A stretch of DNA of 64,000 nucleotides, taken from assembly GCA_958366705.1 (NCBI GenBank), contig CATXCB010000003.1, forward strand, positions 62,001-126,000, given 5' to 3'. Shown here in pieces: positions 35,782 to 45,017 of the stretch (the first letter of the stretch is position 1; each line of letters starts with the position of its first letter). Below the pieces are notes generated by a model. It searched no databases, was not told where the DNA came from, and was given only the letters and a program-made list of their open reading frames with translations. This stretch comes from an uncultured bacterium. Its GTDB lineage: Bacteria; Cyanobacteriota; Vampirovibrionia; Gastranaerophilales; Gastranaerophilaceae. The translations under genes and the position numbers were made by a program.

Positions 35782-36216
35782 CTATTCAATCATGTCAACA
35801 CGGCGTTTGTGCCTGCCGCCTTCAAAACCTGTTTTTAGCCAAATATCAACGATGTCTAAAGCAAGGTGCTCGCCAATAACTCTTTCGCCAAGACAAAGTA
35901 CATTTGCATTATTATGAGCTCTTGAAACGCGGGCAGAATATGTATCGCCGCATAGTGCTGCACGAATTCCATGAACTTTGTTTGCGGCAAGTGACATCCC
36001 TATGCCGGTACCGCAGATTAGAATACCTCTATTAACTTCGCCTGATATAACTTTTTCAGCAACCTTTCTTGCTATTTCAGGGTAGTCGCAAGATTCCGGA
36101 GTATGGGTTCCTACATCAACAAATTCAATATTTCTAGCTTTTAAATAGTCCATAATGCTTTCTTTGTAACGGAATCCGCCATGATCAGAACCAATTGCAA
36201 CTTTTAAATTTTCCAT
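35782..36216 (-). CDS. rpiB: Ribose-5-phosphate isomerase B
   Basis: 144 residues interconverting ribulose-5-P and ribose-5-P (RpiB/LacAB fold). SDHGGFRYKE lies at about 9-18. The catalytic Cys is in RGILICGTGIGMSLAANK (about 64-81), and HNNANVLCLG is the family's later motif. The start is fixed by GAGGTG 7 bases upstream; a longer frame adds 21 residues absent from the family. Confidence 0.95.
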   Translation of the reverse strand: MENLKVAIGSDHGGFRYKESIMDYLKARNIEFVDVGTHTPESCDYPEIARKVAEKVISGEVNRGILICGTGIGMSLAANKVHGIRAALCGDTYSARVSRAHNNANVLCLGERVIGEHLALDIVDIWLKTGFEGGRHKRRVDMIE

Positions 36217-36308
36217 AATAAACACCTCATCTATTCTAAAACAAAACTGTCTTTTTATATTGTACAAGTTTTTGTCCAAAAAGTAAATATTATTACACTG
36301 GTATCTAT

Positions 36309-36333
36309 AAAAAAAGAGGCATATAGCCTCTTA
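36309..36333 (-). terminator. Rho-independent terminator of the flagellar operon
   Basis: Minus strand AAGAGGC and GCCTCTT arms with a 5-base loop, followed by a run of T. Lies 30 bases beyond the hook-basal body gene. Confidence 0.85.
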
Positions 36334-36364
36334 AAATGGAGTTTAACATTATTAAAATCAAGTA

Positions 36365-37204
36365 CTAAGAACTGCTTACCAGCTGCATAGCCTGTTGTAA
36401 CAAATCTTTATTAGAAGAAATTAGTTTATTTACAACTTCCATTTGCATTTTTGCCATTTGATAATAAGAAATATTACCCTTGAAATCAGCATTTGATAAT
36501 TCAATCAAACCTGAACGAATTTCTCCGCAGCCAAGTACAGGTTTTCCGGATTCTTCTGTTTCCAGGAATTGTCCATCTTTATATTCATACAAACCTGCAG
36601 CATTATGGAAGTTTCTTGTTGTAATTCTATATAAAGGAACGACTTTTTTTCCGCTTTCAGCTTTACCAACTATTGTTCCATCATTTTTTATTTCATACTC
36701 ATCATACTTACCCAAATATTTACCATTATTAGGATCAATCCACATCTTAATACTTGTGGTAGGAACATCAAGAGCTCCGCCTTTTAATGCGGTTTCTTGA
36801 TATAAATCAGCACTTATAGCTTTCGTACCCTGCATAATTTCACCTTTATCATTCAAGATATATCCTTGAACTGTATTACCATTTTTAGCTCGATATACAC
36901 CTTCACCATCAAAGGTAAATTCACCAAGTCTTGTATAAACACTGCGTCCTTCAGGTGTTTTAGTCAAGAAAAAGCCTTTACCTTCCAAAAATACATTGTC
37001 ATTTGAAGTCCCCGGAGTAGATTTACCCTGACTCATTTTCTTTGCATAGTCATCGTTTATAGCACCGCCAAGGAAAGTTTTAAAATTAACCTGCTTTTCT
37101 TTAAAACCTGGTGTATAAACATTTGTCATATTATCAGCAATAACATCCATCCAGTTTACTGTTGCATATTGGGTATTTAATGCTGTGATAAAAGCATCAT
37201 TCAT
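36365..37204 (-). CDS. Flagellar hook-basal body protein (FlgE/FlgF/FlgG family)
   Basis: 279 residues. The N-terminal helix contains DVIADNMTNVYTPGFK (about 20-35), the rod/hook signature. LEGKGFFLTKTPEGRSVYTRLGEFTFDGEGVY follows in pieces, the central FlgG-like core. The C-terminal helix IELSNADFKGNISYYQMAKMQMEVVNKLI (about 234-262) closes the coaxial tube. It is exported by the flagellar type III system, so no signal peptide is expected. Size fits FlgF or FlgG; position after fliK and the lack of flgD would suit a short FlgE. I cannot decide between these. GGAG lies 8 bases before the start. Confidence 0.85.
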   Translation of the reverse strand: MNDAFITALNTQYATVNWMDVIADNMTNVYTPGFKEKQVNFKTFLGGAINDDYAKKMSQGKSTPGTSNDNVFLEGKGFFLTKTPEGRSVYTRLGEFTFDGEGVYRAKNGNTVQGYILNDKGEIMQGTKAISADLYQETALKGGALDVPTTSIKMWIDPNNGKYLGKYDEYEIKNDGTIVGKAESGKKVVPLYRITTRNFHNAAGLYEYKDGQFLETEESGKPVLGCGEIRSGLIELSNADFKGNISYYQMAKMQMEVVNKLISSNKDLLQQAMQLVSSS

Positions 37205-37206
37205 AT

Positions 37207-38106
37207 TTATTCTCCTTGTTGCTTATTTTGTCTTCTTCTTTCATTTTGCTGTTTGCTGCTGTTTGAATATGATAAATCTGTATACGGCAAATCATTATCA
37301 CTAAAAGTAGCTTTCAGATTATCAATATTATTTCTCAAATACTGCTCTACAGCTTTATCCCCAGGTATAAAATGAGCAGCAACTGCACCATCTTTACCAA
37401 CTCTAAGGATAACTGAAACATTCTGATCAAAATCAATTCTTAGAGGTTGATTATTTTCTCTTGCCTGAGTTATTGCATTTAACAGAGTTTGAGAAACCTG
37501 AACATTCTGTTTTACTTCTGCAGCTTCAGCCCCGCTATTCAACATTGATTGAGCCTGTGCCACAACATTTTGAGTAGAGATATTTGTTTCATTATTCTGT
37601 GTGAGGTTTATAAAAAATTGAGCATCACTTTGAGTCATAGATATAGTATTTTTTGCACTAGTGTCTGAAAGCCCAAAATTAAAAACAGTTCCAACATTTG
37701 CAGCTTTCGAAACAGAAGACATTTCATTCAATTTAGCCACTTGCGAAATATCGTTAGATAGCATTGCATTTGCATTATTTAACGAATTAAGGGCATTCAA
37801 TCTAGTCATATCAGAACGGTTGACATTTTCAACTGCAGCACCGGACAAGGACAAATTATCATCCCCATCTTTATCTTTTGATGCGACATTTTCAGATTCA
37901 TTATTAGAATCAACAGAATTAACTTTATCATCAGATTTATCGATAGTTTTATCTTCATCTTTTTTAGATTCAGAAATATTTTTCATCTCATCTTTAAATG
38001 AAGAATCTGTAGAAGTCTTCTTAGCATTTTCAGAATTTGATGCAGCAGAAGTTTGCACTGTTGATGAACTACTGACCGATGTTGATGATGTTGCTTCTAT
38101 ACCCAT
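37207..38106 (-). CDS. fliK: FliK-like flagellar hook-length control protein
   Basis: 299 residues. The first 180 are low-complexity Ser/Asn/Asp/Lys-rich (secreted ruler-like region). The C-terminal domain at about 215-280 (PLRIDFDQNVSVILRVGKDG, then VAAHFIPGD and LPYTDLSY) follows the Flg_hook pattern. It ends in the Gln/Arg/Asn-rich tail usual for FliK. FliK is exported during hook assembly and triggers the switch to filament export. The fliJ stop lies two bases before its start, and its ribosome binding site AGAAGG is inside fliJ. Confidence 0.75.
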   Translation of the reverse strand: MGIEATSSTSVSSSSTVQTSAASNSENAKKTSTDSSFKDEMKNISESKKDEDKTIDKSDDKVNSVDSNNESENVASKDKDGDDNLSLSGAAVENVNRSDMTRLNALNSLNNANAMLSNDISQVAKLNEMSSVSKAANVGTVFNFGLSDTSAKNTISMTQSDAQFFINLTQNNETNISTQNVVAQAQSMLNSGAEAAEVKQNVQVSQTLLNAITQARENNQPLRIDFDQNVSVILRVGKDGAVAAHFIPGDKAVEQYLRNNIDNLKATFSDNDLPYTDLSYSNSSKQQNERRRQNKQQGE

Positions 38107-38107
38107 A

Positions 38108-38596
38108 TTAAATACCTTCTATTTTATTTAGTTCTCTTAATATTTCTTTTTCTTCTTCCTCGGCGCGTTCTTGTCGCTGTTTGAAAAATCTTGTTACACC
38201 GAGTTCAGAAAATTGTTTTAATTCTGCTGCTTTTTCTTCTTGCAGGTATGCTTCTTTATTTTTTTCTTTGTGCTTCTCCAGAACTTTAACTGCCTGTTCA
38301 CACTTCACCAATTTTTGAATTTCTATATCAAGTTTTTTTTGAAGCTCCTGCCTTACAGATTCAAGCTGTTCTGCTTTTTTCCACAAATGTTTTAGAAAAT
38401 TATCATACGATTCATACATTCTAGGATCAGCAGCTCTCATGCCTTCTTTAGTATCAAGAATATCCTGATTATTCTTCTTTATATCCTGTTCTGCCTGATA
38501 CACTGCCTGCTGCGCCTTTTGCACTTTCATTCTTTGTTCTTCTTTTTGATTTATTCTGAAATCTAGAACTTTTTGCAATCTGTATCTGAATGGCAT
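38108..38596 (-). CDS. fliJ: FliJ-like flagellar export chaperone
   Basis: 162 residues, almost entirely charged coiled coil. It begins MPFRYRLQKVLDFRINQKEEQ, the FliJ opening, and continues with Gln/Glu/Lys heptads. FliJ binds the FliI ATPase and FlhA and escorts export substrates. Identification rests on the N-terminus, length, coiled-coil nature and its place directly before fliK. It is the first gene of a three-gene flagellar operon; no FliA-type promoter is recognisable in the 158 bases upstream. Confidence 0.82.
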   Translation of the reverse strand: MPFRYRLQKVLDFRINQKEEQRMKVQKAQQAVYQAEQDIKKNNQDILDTKEGMRAADPRMYESYDNFLKHLWKKAEQLESVRQELQKKLDIEIQKLVKCEQAVKVLEKHKEKNKEAYLQEEKAAELKQFSELGVTRFFKQRQERAEEEEKEILRELNKIEGI

Positions 38597-38684
38597 GCTG
38601 TTTACTACTCTTTCTTGATTTATTATGTATTAGATTACAAGAGTTATAAACATCTAAATGTATGATATTGTTATAATGGTAATA

Positions 38685-38728
38685 TTTAAAAAGTCAAGAG
38701 TTCAAGAGAAAATACCCCTTGAACTCTT
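38685..38728 (-). terminator. Rho-independent terminator of rpsA
   Basis: Minus strand AAGAGTTCAA and TTGAACTCTT arms around a 13-base loop, followed by GACTTTTTAAA. Lies about 27 bases after the rpsA stop. Confidence 0.7.
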
Positions 38729-38754
38729 AAAATATTATAAGTACCTATTGAAAT

Positions 38755-39837
38755 TTACTCTTCAGTTCCGGCTTCAGAAACAGATTGTTCGTGGATAGAT
38801 AGAGCAATACGCTTATCTGCAGGATTGAATTTTAAAATATAAGTGCTAATTTTATCTCCAACTTGAAGAATGTTTTTTGAGTCATTCTGATAATCAACGA
38901 CTTCATTGTGAGGAAGCAATGCTTCAACTCCCGGAAATACTTCTACAAAGGCACCAAAGTGTTTCAAACGGGTAACTGTACCTTCAACTTTATCACCCTC
39001 TTTGATTTGTTTTTCTGCTTCAATCCATGGGTCCGGTTCAAGATTTTTTAAACTTAGTGATACGCGTTGCTTATCATAATCAACTGCAATAACTTCAACA
39101 TCAATCTTATCACCAACTTTTAAAATATCTGTAGGATGATCAATCCATCTCCATGACAATTGAGACAATGGAAGCAATCCATCAATTCCGCCCAAATCTA
39201 TAAAGGCACCGAAATCCGTAATTCTAACAACTTCACCTTTAACAACCTGACCGGCTTCGATTTGAGAAAATATATTTTTTCTTGCTTCTTCTGCAGTGTC
39301 TTCATAGACTTTTTTATTAGACAGAATAAAGTTATTTTGCTGAGAATCAAGAGTCAAAATTTTAAGTTCCAATTTAGAACCAACTTCAACATCAGATTCA
39401 CGAGTTCTTAATTGAGAAGATGGAATAAACCCTCGAACACCTGATACCTCAACTAACACACCGCCTTTGACAACATTGACAACAGTTCCCATTATAGTTT
39501 CATCATCAGCTTTTGCTTTCTCAAGTTCTTTCCAAGCATATGCAAAATCTACTTTTTTCTTAGAAAGTAAAAATTTACCATCTTCATCTTCTTCTTTTAT
39601 AATAAGGAATTCGCCCTCCTGACCTTTTTGAAACTTATCTTCCGGATTTTCACCCTTGTCTACAGCTTCATAAGTAGGAATAACCGCAATTGTTTTTGCT
39701 CCGATATCAACCATAACACCCTGGCTGTCAAATCCGCAAATAATTCCCTTTACTAAATCACCTTTTTGAAACTTATAATCATATTTTTCCAATAATGATT
39801 CAAAATCTAAATCTGATGTTTCCTTTTTTGTAACCAT
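38755..39837 (-). CDS. rpsA: Ribosomal protein S1
   Basis: 360 residues with four S1 RNA-binding domains, at about 20-85, 100-168, 185-258 and 275-345. The third and fourth are the most canonical (ITDFGAFIDLGGIDGLLP, and LKHFGAFVEVFPGVEALLP). It helps the 30S subunit bind and unfold mRNA. Four domains is fewer than the six of E. coli and close to short cyanobacterial and firmicute forms. The start is set by GGAG 6 bases upstream; another ATG four codons earlier overlaps that site and is not preferred. Confidence 0.92.
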   Translation of the reverse strand: MVTKKETSDLDFESLLEKYDYKFQKGDLVKGIICGFDSQGVMVDIGAKTIAVIPTYEAVDKGENPEDKFQKGQEGEFLIIKEEDEDGKFLLSKKKVDFAYAWKELEKAKADDETIMGTVVNVVKGGVLVEVSGVRGFIPSSQLRTRESDVEVGSKLELKILTLDSQQNNFILSNKKVYEDTAEEARKNIFSQIEAGQVVKGEVVRITDFGAFIDLGGIDGLLPLSQLSWRWIDHPTDILKVGDKIDVEVIAVDYDKQRVSLSLKNLEPDPWIEAEKQIKEGDKVEGTVTRLKHFGAFVEVFPGVEALLPHNEVVDYQNDSKNILQVGDKISTYILKFNPADKRIALSIHEQSVSEAGTEE

Positions 39838-39922
39838 ATCTAACTCCATTGTCTAATAGACACTACTATAAACTATGCACATATACTAACAAATTTTTTA
39901 AAATATGTAAAGTTTTTATATT

Positions 39923-40222
39923 TTATTTGCTAAAATTGTTAATTAAATTCTTCATAGTAGTATTTTTAAATTCATCAGCGGATTCCACAAAACCAGAAAG
40001 TTTGTCAAGAATTTTAGCTAATTCTTTTCCAACATGCTCTTTGGGTCCTGTAGCACCACGACCTGATACTATCTTATTATTGCTGACAATAAAGCAATCT
40101 ACTGAATTCTTGTTAAATAAAATATTTGCAGATTCATTGTTTTTTAAAGGTATATGAGTAAATTGTTTACCTTCTTTTACTGCTTTTTGTGCAAAATTTA
40201 GTGATACTTTTGATATAGACAT
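39923..40222 (-). CDS. Hypothetical protein
   Basis: 99 residues beginning MSISKVSLNFAQKAVKEGK, with no signal peptide or transmembrane segment. The middle contains NSVDCFIVSNNKIVSGRGATGPKEHVG in separated conserved-looking pieces, and the C-terminus is amphipathic helix. AAGGAG lies 9 bases before the start. I recognise no family. It lies between valS and rpsA and has the valS terminator in its upstream region, so it is probably transcribed separately. Confidence 0.62.
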   Translation of the reverse strand: MSISKVSLNFAQKAVKEGKQFTHIPLKNNESANILFNKNSVDCFIVSNNKIVSGRGATGPKEHVGKELAKILDKLSGFVESADEFKNTTMKNLINNFSK

Positions 40223-40246
40223 ACATTTTCTCCTTTTTTAGATTAG

Positions 40247-40287
40247 AAAACCTCGGATTATAAATTTAAACAGGAATCCGAGGTTTT
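40247..40287 (-). terminator. Rho-independent terminator of valS
   Basis: Perfect AAAACCTCGGATT / AATCCGAGGTTTT arms around a 15-base loop, 22 bases after the valS stop, with TTTTCTAATC following on the minus strand. Confidence 0.75.
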
Positions 40288-40308
40288 ACTACATAAATGT
40301 TACAAATC

Positions 40309-42957
40309 TTAAGATTTCAAAGATGATATCAAATCATTAATTGCAGTCTCTTGAACTACAATTTCCTCAATTCTCTCTTTTGTTTGCTTAATTAATTCAG
40401 AAGGAGCATTCGCAACGAATTTAGGATTATTAATTCTGCCTTCTAGTGATTTTCTTTCATTTTGAAGCTTTCCTAATTTCTTTTCTTGTCTTGCTATTTC
40501 TTCTTTAAAATCAATTAAATTTTCAAGAGGAATAACTATTTTTGATGCTGAAACAACAGCTGTAGCAGATTTTTCAGCAGATGGCGACATATCATCCGAA
40601 TACGTAATCTGTTCAACTTTAGCCATTCTTCTTATATAACTTTCAATTGCTTCAAAAACAGTTTTTTCGTCTTTTGGAGCATGAACTGTAATATTAAAGT
40701 TTACATTCATCGGAATATTAAAACTTTGTCTAACATTACGCAATGATTTTATAGTTTCAAATACCAATTCCATTTCATTAGCCTCAGCCGGGAATGAAAG
40801 TTTATCCTCAAAAATTGGAAAATCAGCGCGCATAATAGCATTAAATTCTGATTTTTGAGGTATCAACTGCCAAACTCTCTCTGTAATATGCGGCATTATA
40901 GGATGAAGAAGTCTCAATGCCATATCTAGAACATATCTTAAAATTCTTTGAGTGTTAAGCTTGATTGATTCATCCTGCAATTGAACTTTGGCAATTTCAA
41001 CATACCAGTCACAATAAGAATTCCAGAAAAAGTCATACAATACATGAGCTGTTTCGCCAATTCTATAATTTTCAATATTATCATTAACTTCTTTTGCCGT
41101 ATTATTTAACTTATCAAGAATCCACTTATCCGCAATAGTTAATTTTGAATAATCAATATCATTATTATCAACACCGCCAAGATTCATCAAAACAAAGCGT
41201 GATGCATTCCAAATTTTATTGGCAAAATTTCTGCCGTATTCAAAACGCTCATCACTAATTTTTATATCCTGACCACCATATGTACATAGTGAAGTCATTG
41301 TAAATCTCAATGCATCACAGCCATATTTATCAATAATAACAACAGGATCAATTGTATTACCTTTAGATTTTGACATCTTCTGTCCTTTTTCATCACGAAT
41401 TAAACCGTGAATATAAACAGTAGAAAAAGGAGCTTTACCGGTAAACTCAAGTCCCATTGTAATCATTCTTGCTACCCAGAAGAAAATAATATCAAAACCC
41501 GTAACAAGAGTAGTTGTAGGATAGAATTTTTTAAAATCTTCGCTATCGGTATTAGGCCATCCCATAGTTGAAAACGGCCACAAACCTGAAGAAAACCAGG
41601 TGTCTAATACATCTGTTTCCTGAGTATAATTAGCCGGATCCGGATTTTCTTTTGCAACCACGATTTCTCCTGTTTCATTATGAATATAAGCAGGAATTTG
41701 GTGTCCCCACCACAACTGACGAGAAATACACCAGTCTCTGATATTTTCCATCCAGCCTAAGTAATTCTTCTCCCAGCGTTCAGGAATAAATTTAATTCTA
41801 CCATCTTTTACGGCAGCAATAGCTTCTTCTGCTAAAGGTTTCATTTTAACAAACCATTGTTCTGAAAGCAGCGGTTCAATTGTAGTGCCGCATCTTTGAC
41901 ATTTTCCAACATTATGTTCATGTTCTCTTACGCGTAACAAGGAATGATTATCTTCAAGCATTTTTATAATTTGTTTACGAGCTTCATAACGATCAAGCCC
42001 ATGTAAATTACAAGGAACCTCGCCGCAGGCTTTCATTTTACCCTGTTCATCAATAACCCAGATTGGTTTTAAATTGTGACGTTTCCCGACTTCAAAGTCA
42101 TTAGGATCATGAGCCGGAGTAATTTTTACAGCACCGGTACCAAAAGATTTATCAACATATTCATCTGCAATAATAGGTATTTCTCTACCTGTTAATGGAA
42201 TAACAACAGTTTTACCGATTAACTCTGAATATTTATGATCAGATGGATGAACAGCAATAGCTACATCACCAAAAATTGTTTCCGGACGAGTTGTTGCAAC
42301 AATTATTGCACCGCTTTCGCCTTTTAATGGATAGGAAATTTCCCACATATGTCCCTGTTCAGTTTCGTATTCTGTTTCAACATCTGAAATTGCAGACTGG
42401 CATCTAGGGCACCAGTTTACAATATAAGCACCTTTGTAAATTAGTCCTTTTTCATATAGTTTAATAAATACTTCTTTTACAGCCTCCGAACAGCCTTCAT
42501 CAAAAGTAAATCTTTCTCTTGACCTATCAAAGGATGCTCCAAGGCGCTTGCACTGATCAAGAATTCTTGATTTATGGGCATTTGCCCACTCCCATGTTTT
42601 TTCTAAAAACTTTTCACGTCCTAAATCATGGCGAGACAAGCCTTGTTCTCTTAATTGCTTTTCAACAACATTCTGAGTTGCAATACCGGCATGGTCAGTA
42701 CCTGGTACCCAAAGAGTTTCATAGCCGCTCATTCTGTGATAGCGAACTAATATATCCTGCAGAGTCTCATCCAGAGCATGCCCCATGTGTAAAACACCGG
42801 TAACATTTGGAGGTGGAATAACAATAGAATAAGGCTTTTTAGCGCTTTTAGCGTCGGCCTTGAAAAATTCATTCTCTTCCCAGAATTTGTAAATACTTTC
42901 TTCCGTTTCTTTAGGGTCATAAACGGTAGGTAAATCTTCAATATTTGTAGCTAGCAT
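40309..42957 (-). CDS. valS: Valyl-tRNA synthetase
   Basis: Class I aminoacyl-tRNA synthetase of 882 residues. The HIGH-type motif is PNVTGVLHMGHAL (about 50-62) and the KMSKS motif is GQKMSKSKGNTIDP (about 524-537). A CP1 editing domain lies between them, an anticodon-binding domain follows and a C-terminal coiled-coil arm starts at about 810. Cysteines in NWCPRCQSA and KCQRCGTT may bind zinc. GAGG precedes the start. Confidence 0.97.
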   Translation of the reverse strand: MLATNIEDLPTVYDPKETEESIYKFWEENEFFKADAKSAKKPYSIVIPPPNVTGVLHMGHALDETLQDILVRYHRMSGYETLWVPGTDHAGIATQNVVEKQLREQGLSRHDLGREKFLEKTWEWANAHKSRILDQCKRLGASFDRSRERFTFDEGCSEAVKEVFIKLYEKGLIYKGAYIVNWCPRCQSAISDVETEYETEQGHMWEISYPLKGESGAIIVATTRPETIFGDVAIAVHPSDHKYSELIGKTVVIPLTGREIPIIADEYVDKSFGTGAVKITPAHDPNDFEVGKRHNLKPIWVIDEQGKMKACGEVPCNLHGLDRYEARKQIIKMLEDNHSLLRVREHEHNVGKCQRCGTTIEPLLSEQWFVKMKPLAEEAIAAVKDGRIKFIPERWEKNYLGWMENIRDWCISRQLWWGHQIPAYIHNETGEIVVAKENPDPANYTQETDVLDTWFSSGLWPFSTMGWPNTDSEDFKKFYPTTTLVTGFDIIFFWVARMITMGLEFTGKAPFSTVYIHGLIRDEKGQKMSKSKGNTIDPVVIIDKYGCDALRFTMTSLCTYGGQDIKISDERFEYGRNFANKIWNASRFVLMNLGGVDNNDIDYSKLTIADKWILDKLNNTAKEVNDNIENYRIGETAHVLYDFFWNSYCDWYVEIAKVQLQDESIKLNTQRILRYVLDMALRLLHPIMPHITERVWQLIPQKSEFNAIMRADFPIFEDKLSFPAEANEMELVFETIKSLRNVRQSFNIPMNVNFNITVHAPKDEKTVFEAIESYIRRMAKVEQITYSDDMSPSAEKSATAVVSASKIVIPLENLIDFKEEIARQEKKLGKLQNERKSLEGRINNPKFVANAPSELIKQTKERIEEIVVQETAINDLISSLKS

Positions 42958-43044
42958 ACTATAATCCTCATTTCATTGCATATAATAAAAGAATAACACA
43001 AAAATATATTTGGAATTTATAATTGTAACAAATAATTTCAATTA

Positions 43045-43073
43045 TTGAATTAAGTATATAAATATGGTATACT
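43045..43073 (+). promoter_or_regulatory. Sigma-70-type promoter of the first S74 prepilin gene
   Basis: TTGAAT, 17-base spacer, TATACT, about 30 bases before the ribosome binding site. Confidence 0.6.
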
Positions 43074-43112
43074 AATAGAATAGATACGAATGTTTATAAA
43101 TGGAGTTTGAGT

Positions 43113-44867
43113 ATGAAAATTGATAAGAAACAAGCATTTACTTTAGCAGAAATTATGATTGTTATTCTTATTTTAACTATAATATTAGCAGCATTTGCAC
43201 CATTGATTACTAAACGAAGAATCACTACAAACAGAAGCAAATATGCAGTGTGGAGTTATACAGATTTAACTAATACACTAAATGGTTATTATGACCCCGG
43301 GGCAGCAGATCTCACAGGGGAATTATTCTTCGGTGTATCACCGCAGGAAAAATTACATATTTCTTCAATGTTTTTACCTTATTCAAAAGTGGTTATACGT
43401 TCAGGCCCAGTTACATCAAGCGATGCACTTCAAAAACAAATTCAATTCAGATATGGTCGCGGTTCTGAAAAAGGAGATTTAGCTGGTTCCTGGCTAATGG
43501 ATACCAAAAATGTCCTTATTGGCGGTACATATGAAAATATGAAATATAATACAGATGGTAATACACTTATAAAAAATAATCTGGGTATTGGTACAGGAGC
43601 ATTAAATTCACTTATAAGTGGGGTTGGTACAAACAATAAAGCTGAACAAAATACTGCACTTGGTTACAAGGCAATGCAAAATACAACCTCAGGTAAGAAT
43701 AACACTGCTATCGGGTATCTAGCCGGGACTAGTATTACAAATGGCGAAAGAAATACTTACATTGGCTATATGGCAGGACACAGAACAACAAGTGCTGCTA
43801 GAAACACTGCTATAGGCTATAAAGCTGGTGCTGCTATAACCAATGCTGATAGCAATACCTACATTGGAGCTTATGCAGGAGGTGGCGCGAATAATGGGAC
43901 TTCTACAGGAAATGAAAACGTTGCTGTAGGTTATGGAGCCCTTGCATCAATAACATCCGGTTCCAATAACACTGCAATTGGATATAATGCTCTAAGAAAA
44001 TTGACATCTGGAAGTTATAATACTGCCATTGGATATAATGCCTGTGAGCATGTAACAACTGGCTCTAAAAAAACTTGTATAGGTTATAACTCTGGACCAA
44101 AACCGGGTTCTACCGGTGAAAAATACCTCAATGCTACTAGTGATAATGTTCAAAGAACATATATTGGCGGTACTCCATATAATTTCGGCGGAGATGCTGT
44201 TCTGGAAATTCATAACGTTGGCGGACAAAATAGCTGGTTGGGTCAACCTAAAAACAGTCCTAATGTACATTCAAATACGACTACTGTTGTTAATGGAAAT
44301 TTAGTTGTTAGAGGACGTACATTCCTTACAAATGGTCCAACTTTGCGTTCTTATTCTTTTTATGAAGTCTCAGGCTCTAATACTGACCAATTATTTGGTG
44401 TAAAATCGAATGGTGGAGAGATTGCGTCGGATCAGACAGGCTATTTAAATTGGAGTGGTGTTGGAGCTAGCGTTCCAGATTTATCATCTTCAGACAGACG
44501 ATTAAAAAATATAGGAAGCAGAAGCCTTGCAGGCTTAGCTGAAATCAGCAAATTAAAAGTTTATAACTATAACTACAAAAAAGACTTGAAAAAATTACCG
44601 CAGGTAGGTGTTATAGCTCAAGATTTGCGTAAAATATTTCCTAATTCTGTAACAAAAGATGAAAACGGATATTTGAGTATTCGTTGGGATGAAATGTTCT
44701 ATGCTGCAATAAATGCAATAAAAGAATTGGATAAAAAGATTATAGCTCTTGCAAAACGCGCTACTACAGTAGAATCTCAAATTGCGCAATTAGAAAACGA
44801 AAACACTTCCCTAAAACAGCAAGTTGAAAACCTTTCGGCAAGAATAGAGAAATTAAAAAATAAATAA
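43113..44867 (+). CDS. Prepilin-17-residue-repeat-S74 chaperone chimera, paralog 1
   Basis: 584 residues. The leader MKIDKKQA ends at the prepilin site A/FTLAEIM and is followed by a hydrophobic helix to about 30. After a globular part containing IQFRYGRGS come about nine tandem repeats of about 17 residues (consensus NTAIGYxAxxxxTSGxx, about 175-330), likely a beta-solenoid. Then follow YIGGTP...VLEIHN and NGNLVVRG. A peptidase S74 domain begins SSDRRLKNI (about 463), with VGVIAQDLRKIFP and RWDEMFYAAINAIK, then a Leu/Glu-rich coiled coil. S74 domains trimerise phage tailspikes and cut themselves off before the Ser of this motif. Function here is inferred: an exported trimeric fibre. GGAG lies 7 bases before ATG. 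Confidence 0.8.
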   Translation: MKIDKKQAFTLAEIMIVILILTIILAAFAPLITKRRITTNRSKYAVWSYTDLTNTLNGYYDPGAADLTGELFFGVSPQEKLHISSMFLPYSKVVIRSGPVTSSDALQKQIQFRYGRGSEKGDLAGSWLMDTKNVLIGGTYENMKYNTDGNTLIKNNLGIGTGALNSLISGVGTNNKAEQNTALGYKAMQNTTSGKNNTAIGYLAGTSITNGERNTYIGYMAGHRTTSAARNTAIGYKAGAAITNADSNTYIGAYAGGGANNGTSTGNENVAVGYGALASITSGSNNTAIGYNALRKLTSGSYNTAIGYNACEHVTTGSKKTCIGYNSGPKPGSTGEKYLNATSDNVQRTYIGGTPYNFGGDAVLEIHNVGGQNSWLGQPKNSPNVHSNTTTVVNGNLVVRGRTFLTNGPTLRSYSFYEVSGSNTDQLFGVKSNGGEIASDQTGYLNWSGVGASVPDLSSSDRRLKNIGSRSLAGLAEISKLKVYNYNYKKDLKKLPQVGVIAQDLRKIFPNSVTKDENGYLSIRWDEMFYAAINAIKELDKKIIALAKRATTVESQIAQLENENTSLKQQVENLSARIEKLKNK

Positions 44868-44890
44868 AAATAGTAAATAAAAATTACAAA

Positions 44891-44920
44891 CAAGGCATCT
44901 TATTAAGATGTCTTTTTTGT
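44891..44920 (+). terminator. Rho-independent terminator of the first S74 prepilin gene
   Basis: AAGGCATCTTA and TTAAGATGTCTT arms (one G-T pair) followed by TTTTT. Confidence 0.8.
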
Positions 44921-44988
44921 TTCTTATTAAAAATTAACATAAATTTGATTTAGAAATAAATTTGAACTACACTATAAAAAAATGGAGT

Positions 44989-45017
44989 GCCGGGTTGGAA
45001 TTAAAAAACTTACCGGC
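44989..45017 (+). promoter_or_regulatory. Hairpin leader upstream of metK, candidate cis-regulator
   Basis: GCCGG and CCGGC arms enclose a 19-base AT-rich loop, and the metK ribosome binding site AAGGAG starts about 14 bases after the stem. In a region otherwise almost free of G and C this stands out. A short SAM-sensing element would fit the gene, but I cannot match it to a known SAM riboswitch class; the long SAM-I form is clearly absent. Confidence 0.35.

Noticed and set aside
39849..40157. Plus-strand frame opposite the 99-residue hypothetical gene
   Set aside because: The minus-strand gene has a strong ribosome binding site and regular composition; the plus frame has neither.
43600..44110. 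CRISPR-like periodicity in the DNA
   Set aside because: The repeats are protein repeats of about 51 bases inside one open frame with degenerate codons, not identical repeats with unique spacers. No CRISPR array or cas gene was seen in the window.
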